This document shows positions 31,187 through 35,786 of a DNA stretch of 35,786 nt, piece after piece. The notes below the pieces were generated by a model. That model searched no databases. It saw only the letters and a program-made list of their open reading frames with translations, and was not told the origin of the DNA. Source of the DNA: a virus. Where the stretch lies: positions 1-35,786 of the IMG/VR virus record IMGVR_UViG_3300046007_007724. One strand, given 5' to 3'. Both the position numbers and the translations under genes were made by a program. Each line of letters opens with the position of its first letter. Position 1 is the first letter of the stretch.

Positions 31187-32349
31187 TATCCTTCTTCATC
31201 GTAAACTTCATCGGTGATAATTACATCATCAATTCCGCCATCGATTCCTGCTTGATATTTGAAAATGTACGCATCGCAAATTCTTTGATATAACCGTTCT
31301 TTAATTTCTGGGTGTTCAATCACCTTTTCCATAAAGTTTTTTGATTGAAATTTAACTTCGCCATGAACGACTCCGGTTTCGATATCTACATCTTCCAATG
31401 TATAATGTGCTCCAGATTGTTTAACTAAGTCAAATTTCTTCATTGTTTCTAACCAACCTCCATAGTTGTCAATTCCGCTATCATAATAGATTTCGTAATT
31501 TACTTTTCTATGTGGTGGCCCCATTCGATTTTTAACAACTTGAACTTCGGTTTTGCTTCCTACTACTTGTTCAACGCCATTAATTTTCGCTTTAATCATT
31601 CCGGTGTTTTTAAGACGCAATCTAACAGATGCATGGAATGGAATTGCTTTACCACCTGCTGTTGTCCATTGGTCTCCAAATGAAACACCCATTTTAGTAC
31701 GAAGCTGATTGGTAAATATCAAACAAATTCTTTCTCTTGCAATCCAATTGGTTACTTTACGCATTGCCTTGGATAAGATAATTGATTTTGATGTAGCATA
31801 ACCATCTTTATCGTATTCAGCTGACATTTCTATTTTTGTCGATGCACCCATGATTGAATCCACAATAATCGTAACTAAACGATCTTTGTCTGATTTACGT
31901 ACTTGCTCCACAATTGTTTCGATTGTTTCAAATATTTCTTCAACCGTTTCCATTGGAACATACAACATGGTTTTTAAATCAACTCCAATTGCTGTCAAGA
32001 ATTCAGAACTAGTTGCAGCTTCTGTATCAATATAAACTGCTAATCCACCTTTTTTCTGCGTTTCTGCTAAGGTATGTGACGCTAGCAACGATTTACCCGA
32101 TGCTTCTAACCCGGTAATTTCAGTAATCCGCCCGACAGGAAATCCTCCATTAGGGCGGTTTGAGATTGCTAAATCAAGTGAGTCGCATCCTGATGAAATC
32201 CATTCTTTAACGTTGCTAGGAGAATCATCATCCCCATCTAAAAAGAATGCAGTTTTAAGTGCTTGACCTTTAAATTGTTTGTTGATACTGTCTGCTAACG
32301 TGTTTGCTAAACTGTCTTCCAGTTCTGACTTACTTTTTGTTTTAGCCAT
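31186..32349 (-). CDS. RecA/UvsX-like recombinase
   Basis: 387 residues. Walker A GLEASGKS (80-87), YIDTEAA (106-112), Walker B VTIIVDSI (159-166), and FTNQLRTKMGVSFGDQWTTAGGKA (loop 2 and following) match RecA recombinases; the arrangement is closer to bacterial RecA than to T4 UvsX in the Walker A sequence. It forms filaments on single-stranded DNA and drives recombination-dependent replication. The acidic C-terminus (DDVIITDEVYDEEG) is typical. AAGGAG lies just before the ATG. Confidence 0.93.
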   Translation of the reverse strand: MAKTKSKSELEDSLANTLADSINKQFKGQALKTAFFLDGDDDSPSNVKEWISSGCDSLDLAISNRPNGGFPVGRITEITGLEASGKSLLASHTLAETQKKGGLAVYIDTEAATSSEFLTAIGVDLKTMLYVPMETVEEIFETIETIVEQVRKSDKDRLVTIIVDSIMGASTKIEMSAEYDKDGYATSKSIILSKAMRKVTNWIARERICLIFTNQLRTKMGVSFGDQWTTAGGKAIPFHASVRLRLKNTGMIKAKINGVEQVVGSKTEVQVVKNRMGPPHRKVNYEIYYDSGIDNYGGWLETMKKFDLVKQSGAHYTLEDVDIETGVVHGEVKFQSKNFMEKVIEHPEIKERLYQRICDAYIFKYQAGIDGGIDDVIITDEVYDEEG

Positions 32350-32359
32350 TTATAACTCC

Positions 32360-33154
32360 TTACTTGAATAAATCATTAAATGCAGCAGAAACGTCTTCTA
32401 CTTTAGTTGCTGCCGGGGCTGTTGCTTTTGAAGCTTTAGCTGGTGCAGCTGGTGTTGAAGTTTCTTCTTCGGCATCATCTTCGCCTTCTGCTACATCCGA
32501 ATCAGCATTTTCTGGATTCATCCATTCAGTTAATGCTTTTTCCAATTCGTCATAAGTTGGCTCTGGAAATAAATCAGTGATTTGTGGCTGATTCATAATT
32601 TTTTGTGCAATCTCTTTGTCTTCGGTTGCAGGTTGTGTGTTGGGTTTCACACGAATTGATGTTTTTGGATAATTCGCACCTTCTGCTGGTGTAAATTCTA
32701 CATCAATATCACGACCATTCATTAAGTCGGTAATATCACCGTAATCTGGATCTGAAATGATTGATAACAATTCAGTGTAGATTTGTTTTCCGAATCCCCA
32801 GAATTTAACTCCTTCTGATTCTTTTCCACGAACAATAACAGGAACATAAGTTCTCATTTTTGGTTCGATTTTACGACCCATTAACCACTCATCTTTGTCG
32901 CCAGTTTTCTTAAGTTTGTCTGCGAATTCAACGATTGGATCTGCGTTGCCAAATGTAATTGGAGATAACATTGATCTTTTTCCAATGTCATAATGAAAAT
33001 ACAATTCTAAGAACGGATTTTCTTTTCTGTGTACGTAAGGTACGATTCGGATTCTTGTTTTGCCTGATTCAGGTTTCCACAAATTTTGTTTTTTGTCATC
33101 AGCTTTGTTTAACTGATTTAGTTTTGCCTTAATTGCTGTTAAATCTAACGCCAT
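32360..33154 (-). CDS. Single-stranded DNA-binding protein, gp32-like
   Basis: 264 residues. A basic N-terminus (LTAIKAKLNQLNKADDKKQ) precedes an OB-type core with WKPESGKTRIRIVPYVHRKENPFLELYFHY, which matches gp32 homologues. The C-terminal part is acidic and low-complexity (GEDDAEEETSTPAAPAKA) and ends SAAFNDLFK, the partner-binding tail. No Cys is present, so the zinc site of T4 gp32 is missing. AAAGGAAG lies eight bases before ATG. The 108-base AT-rich leader upstream has no clear TATAAT promoter. Confidence 0.85.
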   Translation of the reverse strand: MALDLTAIKAKLNQLNKADDKKQNLWKPESGKTRIRIVPYVHRKENPFLELYFHYDIGKRSMLSPITFGNADPIVEFADKLKKTGDKDEWLMGRKIEPKMRTYVPVIVRGKESEGVKFWGFGKQIYTELLSIISDPDYGDITDLMNGRDIDVEFTPAEGANYPKTSIRVKPNTQPATEDKEIAQKIMNQPQITDLFPEPTYDELEKALTEWMNPENADSDVAEGEDDAEEETSTPAAPAKASKATAPAATKVEDVSAAFNDLFK

Positions 33155-33262
33155 AAGTCTTCCTTTGTTAATTTGTTAATATATACTTGTTTACTTATTA
33201 ATAATAATTAATAAATGGGTTAATTCAAAGTTAATTGTTAAGTTTTTTATTTATTTTTAGTA

Positions 33263-33508
33263 TTAGTCATTTTCAATATCACGTGCAAGTTTTTCGATTG
33301 CTTTGATAATTGGAAAAATTTGACGATTATACATTTGTTGTTTACCAGGTTGTTCAGTGATGTCATCGGCATCATCAGCTGTCATGGTGGTAAGTTCAGC
33401 AACTGCATTTAAAATATGCTGATATACCTTTTTTTCAGAATCTGATAATGGACCTGTTGTTGATGCTTTATATTCGTGTTCTTTAAGAACGTTTTTTAAT
33501 TTAATCAT
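33263..33508 (-). CDS. CTS-like small helical protein
   Basis: 81 residues. MIKLKNVLKEHEYK carries the same N-terminal motif as the genes at 26577, 26040 and 11243. The remainder is helical and acidic (ADDADDITEQ). No domain recognised. A ribosome binding site AAGGAATT precedes the ATG. It could be another head-packaged protein or a scaffold-type protein; function unknown. Confidence 0.65.
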   Translation of the reverse strand: MIKLKNVLKEHEYKASTTGPLSDSEKKVYQHILNAVAELTTMTADDADDITEQPGKQQMYNRQIFPIIKAIEKLARDIEND

Positions 33509-33531
33509 TTAATTCCTTATATAAATAAATA

Positions 33532-33918
33532 TTACTTCCACGAAAATTTCTTGAAAAATACAAGATCAATTACTCGGTAACTATCCGTGTCTGTAAGTAT
33601 AAATGAGTTTTGATACATCGCCCATTCCAATTGGTAAGTTTTATCTAACACTCCGTTGTTTACTGCTCGAATAACTTCATTCAAAGCATTTACTGTATAC
33701 AATGTGTTTGTTTCTTTTTTACGATGTATGCTAATAGTATTCTGTCCGCGTTGAGTTCCTGCATCGGCGTTGTATGTGCAATACAAGTTATCCGTTGCAT
33801 CTGCATTTGCAAATACAAAGATTCTACGTTCTGGTATTATGTAACTTTGTTGTATGTAATCTACAACAATGTTTAAGTCTGATTTATGTGCAAATGTGCA
33901 AAGTAATTGTGTTTTCAA
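33532..33918 (-). CDS. Unknown protein, TTG start coupled to upstream stop
   Basis: 128 residues, starting KTQLLCTFAHKSDLNIVVDYI and containing RRIFVFANADATDNLYCTYN. No family recognised. The start is TTG at 33918, overlapping the upstream stop as TTGA, with GAGGAA at the correct spacing; there is no usable ATG until late in the frame. It ends with a basic-aromatic FFKKFSWK. Confidence 0.65.
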   Translation of the reverse strand: MKTQLLCTFAHKSDLNIVVDYIQQSYIIPERRIFVFANADATDNLYCTYNADAGTQRGQNTISIHRKKETNTLYTVNALNEVIRAVNNGVLDKTYQLEWAMYQNSFILTDTDSYRVIDLVFFKKFSWK

Positions 33919-35159
33919 AGTTCATATTCCTCGGTTATGTCGGTATCTGTCAAATCAATTTTATCCGCACCGATTGCTTTTTCAATAATTCTAATTTTTC
34001 CGGCATCAATAACTACATAACGGAAATCATTTGTAACTCGTATTCTGTCTTTGCGGAAAACTATGAATTGTAAATCTGTTCCGATTATATCATCAACTGC
34101 TTGTTGCAAATCAACATTCAATTCGTTTGGATTTCTTACATATTTTAAACGTCGTAACTCTGCGTTGATATAAGTTACGTCTTGACTTCCATCGTCTATG
34201 GGTTTTATAATAATCGAACCGTCAGGTGTTTTAGTAATAGGTTCAATTGACATTTCAATTGGAGTTGCATTAGGTCCACGAAGAATAACATTGGTATATC
34301 CATCAATTTCGGAATTCAATGCATTGGCTTCGCGATAAAATGAGTCTAAATATTGTTTATCTTTCATGTTTAGATTACCAGCCATGATAAATTGACGTCG
34401 ATTATCTAAATATGCAATTGCTTCTAATAGTGGCTGATCGAAGTATTTGTGAAAATCGAATTTTGGATTTTCAAATGTGCCACGTAATTGGTCAATTCGT
34501 TTCAATGTGGTTACGATTTCATCCCAAAATTTGAATCTAGTAACGCTAGCTTTGGTTCCTAACCGAATTGATTTTGCATTGCCTTTTCCACCGGTATAAT
34601 CTTTGATTTCATATGGACGATTATTCACCGTCATATCAAAGCTTTCGCCTCCACCATTGATTTTTGAATTTTGTATCAATGCAGCTAAAAATATTTCGCC
34701 TTTACCTAAACCTTTTGGTTCCAATCTAAATAAATCCGAACCAATTCCTGTTTGGAAATTTGTTTGATTTAATTGATCTTCGTTGATGTCGCTTTGTGAA
34801 TACAATAAATTAGCAAATTCTGCTGATTGTTCTGGTGTAATTTGATTTAGATATTTTATTGTTATTGCATCTGCTTCTGTTGGCAATAGATTTAAAAATT
34901 GTCGGAATTCTGCAATTTTTCCCGATGCATTTAACGCTTCTATTAGTGATGGATTTTCGATTGATTCTATTTCTATAGATTCCGCAATAATTTGTTTTGC
35001 AGAACCTTTAGCTCGTTCAACAATTTGACGAGCATAATCAGGCGTTACCTTTGCAAATTCTATGATTACTTGATACAATACCTCGTAATCCTTAGGAGTT
35101 GTTGGATAGCCTTTTGGTAATCTATAACACCATTCAGTTAATATTAAATCTATATTCAT
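33915..35159 (-). CDS. Unknown protein with possible PD-(D/E)XK nuclease core
   Basis: 414 residues. The middle, GLGKGEIFLAALIQNSKING then GESFDMTVNNRPYEIKDYTG, has Glu, then Asp, then E-x-K spaced as in restriction-endonuclease-like PD-(D/E)XK folds. The N-terminal half is helical; the C-terminal half has strand-rich elements (VTNDFRYVVIDAGKIRII). It lies directly behind the family A polymerase by ATGA overlap. A nuclease role is a hypothesis from this pattern. Confidence 0.5.
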   Translation of the reverse strand: MNIDLILTEWCYRLPKGYPTTPKDYEVLYQVIIEFAKVTPDYARQIVERAKGSAKQIIAESIEIESIENPSLIEALNASGKIAEFRQFLNLLPTEADAITIKYLNQITPEQSAEFANLLYSQSDINEDQLNQTNFQTGIGSDLFRLEPKGLGKGEIFLAALIQNSKINGGGESFDMTVNNRPYEIKDYTGGKGNAKSIRLGTKASVTRFKFWDEIVTTLKRIDQLRGTFENPKFDFHKYFDQPLLEAIAYLDNRRQFIMAGNLNMKDKQYLDSFYREANALNSEIDGYTNVILRGPNATPIEMSIEPITKTPDGSIIIKPIDDGSQDVTYINAELRRLKYVRNPNELNVDLQQAVDDIIGTDLQFIVFRKDRIRVTNDFRYVVIDAGKIRIIEKAIGADKIDLTDTDITEEYEL

Positions 35160-35786
35160 AATGAGATAGTTTTCATTTTATCATAAATATTGCCAACTTT
35201 TATTTTAACCGGAAAATTGCCTTGTTCTAAAATGTTCTTGATTTCCGGTAATATTTGTTTAGCTTCTGACATTGGCACATCAAAAAGCACCGAGTCGTAT
35301 GTATATAAAATTATCAAAGTTTCATACGGCTTCAATAAGTCCAAAACTAGTCGTAATTTTTGTACAGATACTTCTGTTTCTACTGCCTGCAAATAGTAAT
35401 TAAACAATTTATTTGCTGTCATGGTTTGCAATGTATCCGCAGTTAATGGGCGTTTTACTATGGGTGTTACGATGCGTTTATTGCGTTTCCATTTTGCCCA
35501 CAAATCATAAATAAATTCATTAACTTGTCGAAAGAACGGTATAGACAAAAATTCTGAATCAATACCACCATACAACAATCTAAACGTGATTGCTTTGCTT
35601 TCTTCTCGTTGCGGATCCGTTAATGCATCAACTCCAAAATAAAATCGACCTAAATAATCATGTATTGACGATGTTGGCAATTCATATCCAATTAATCTAG
35701 CAATCAGTCTTACGTGATATGAATCAAAATCCATTTCAACAAGTGCACCGGATTCGTGGCGACTACAAAATGCACTACGTGTGCCA
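35156..35786 (-). CDS. Family A DNA polymerase, C-terminal (palm/fingers) part, cut by window edge
   Basis: The frame is open to the right edge (readable start GTRSAFCSRHESGALVEMDF), so the ATG at 35734 is internal. LVEMDFDSYHVRLIARL matches motif A (DYSQIELR in Pol I), with the catalytic Asp kept and the Glu replaced by His. LTDPQREESKAITFRLLYGG matches motif B (the O helix, with Lys, Phe and Tyr kept). NYYLQAVETEVS matches the Gln motif, and YTYDSVLFDV matches motif C (VHDEVLFEV) as YDS, with catalytic Asp kept. Both catalytic Asp are present, so it may be active. The phage also has a complete family B polymerase. Confidence 0.82.
   Translation of the reverse strand, partial: GTRSAFCSRHESGALVEMDFDSYHVRLIARLIGYELPTSSIHDYLGRFYFGVDALTDPQREESKAITFRLLYGGIDSEFLSIPFFRQVNEFIYDLWAKWKRNKRIVTPIVKRPLTADTLQTMTANKLFNYYLQAVETEVSVQKLRLVLDLLKPYETLIILYTYDSVLFDVPMSEAKQILPEIKNILEQGNFPVKIKVGNIYDKMKTISL

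Noticed and set aside
33226-33233. Bacteroidota-type -7 box TAnnTTTG (TAACTTTG) before the SSB gene
   Set aside because: A single match without a -33 TTTG at proper distance in very AT-rich sequence; the other intergenic gaps do not show it.
1-35786. tRNA genes, CRISPR arrays, integrase or transposase
   Set aside because: None could be recognised by eye on either strand; a tRNA covariance-model scan would be decisive for tRNAs.

Overview
The window is a stretch of a tailed double-stranded DNA phage genome, AT-rich and packed with genes, and every gene I can support lies on the minus strand. It therefore reads from position 35786 down to 1. The replication set is T4-type: family B DNA polymerase, gp45-like sliding clamp, gp44-like and gp62-like clamp loader subunits, RecA/UvsX-like recombinase, gp32-like single-strand binding protein, DnaB/gp41-like helicase and a 5'-3' exonuclease. 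Many neighbours overlap by ATGA or TAATG, and Shine-Dalgarno sequences of the AAGGA type are frequent. The host cannot be fixed. A small Cys-rich protein resembles a family common in Bacteroidota, but the promoters I find look like sigma70 promoters.

Layout in transcription order. (1) 35786-28746: the C-terminal part of a family A DNA polymerase, a possible PD-(D/E)XK nuclease, two small proteins, gp32-like SSB, RecA, 5'-3' exonuclease and helicase, ending at a strong terminator. (2) 28653-25588: class II ribonucleotide reductase, a Cys-rich small protein, and two adjacent proteins that share both ends but differ inside. (3) 25525-19696: GTP cyclohydrolase I, a Gfo/Idh/MocA-type and a zinc-alcohol-dehydrogenase-type oxidoreductase, QueD, QueE, thioredoxin, GroES-like cochaperonin and a purine phosphoribosyltransferase. 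(4) 19692-10656: family B polymerase, a second T-fold (QueD-like) protein, a glycosyltransferase, a DpdA/TGT-like transglycosylase, clamp, dUTPase, clamp loader, a MazG-like protein, a small inserted gene, and an SPFH membrane protein. (5) 9639-663: a Cas4/RecB-like nuclease, a SLOG protein, and a run of about six glycosyltransferase-type genes plus a methyltransferase. (6) 600-1: holin and the start of an amidase endolysin.

Two systems stand out. The first is a likely genome modification pathway: FolE, QueD and QueE make a 7-deazaguanine precursor, and a DpdA-like enzyme would insert it into DNA. QueC is not in the window. A glycosyltransferase sits directly beside the DpdA-like gene and two oxidoreductases sit inside the pathway block, so an unusual, perhaps glycosylated, deazaguanine is possible. 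The second is a set of four small proteins that begin with a common [KR]LKN[LV]LxE motif, resembling the capsid-targeting sequence of T4 internal head proteins. Two of them also share a 15-residue C-terminal tag, and two sit in places where the 3' end of the upstream gene has been duplicated behind them, as if they were inserted cassettes.

The regulatory layout is clear. Eight sigma70-like promoters (TTGnnn, 16-17 bp, TATAAT or near) have their -35 box mostly inside the last codons of the preceding gene. Their -10 boxes lie only 5-18 bases before the next start codon, which implies leaderless or very short leaders. Three intrinsic terminators all have GNRA tetraloops. No tRNA, rRNA, CRISPR array, integrase or transposase was seen, and no gap between genes exceeds about 110 bases.
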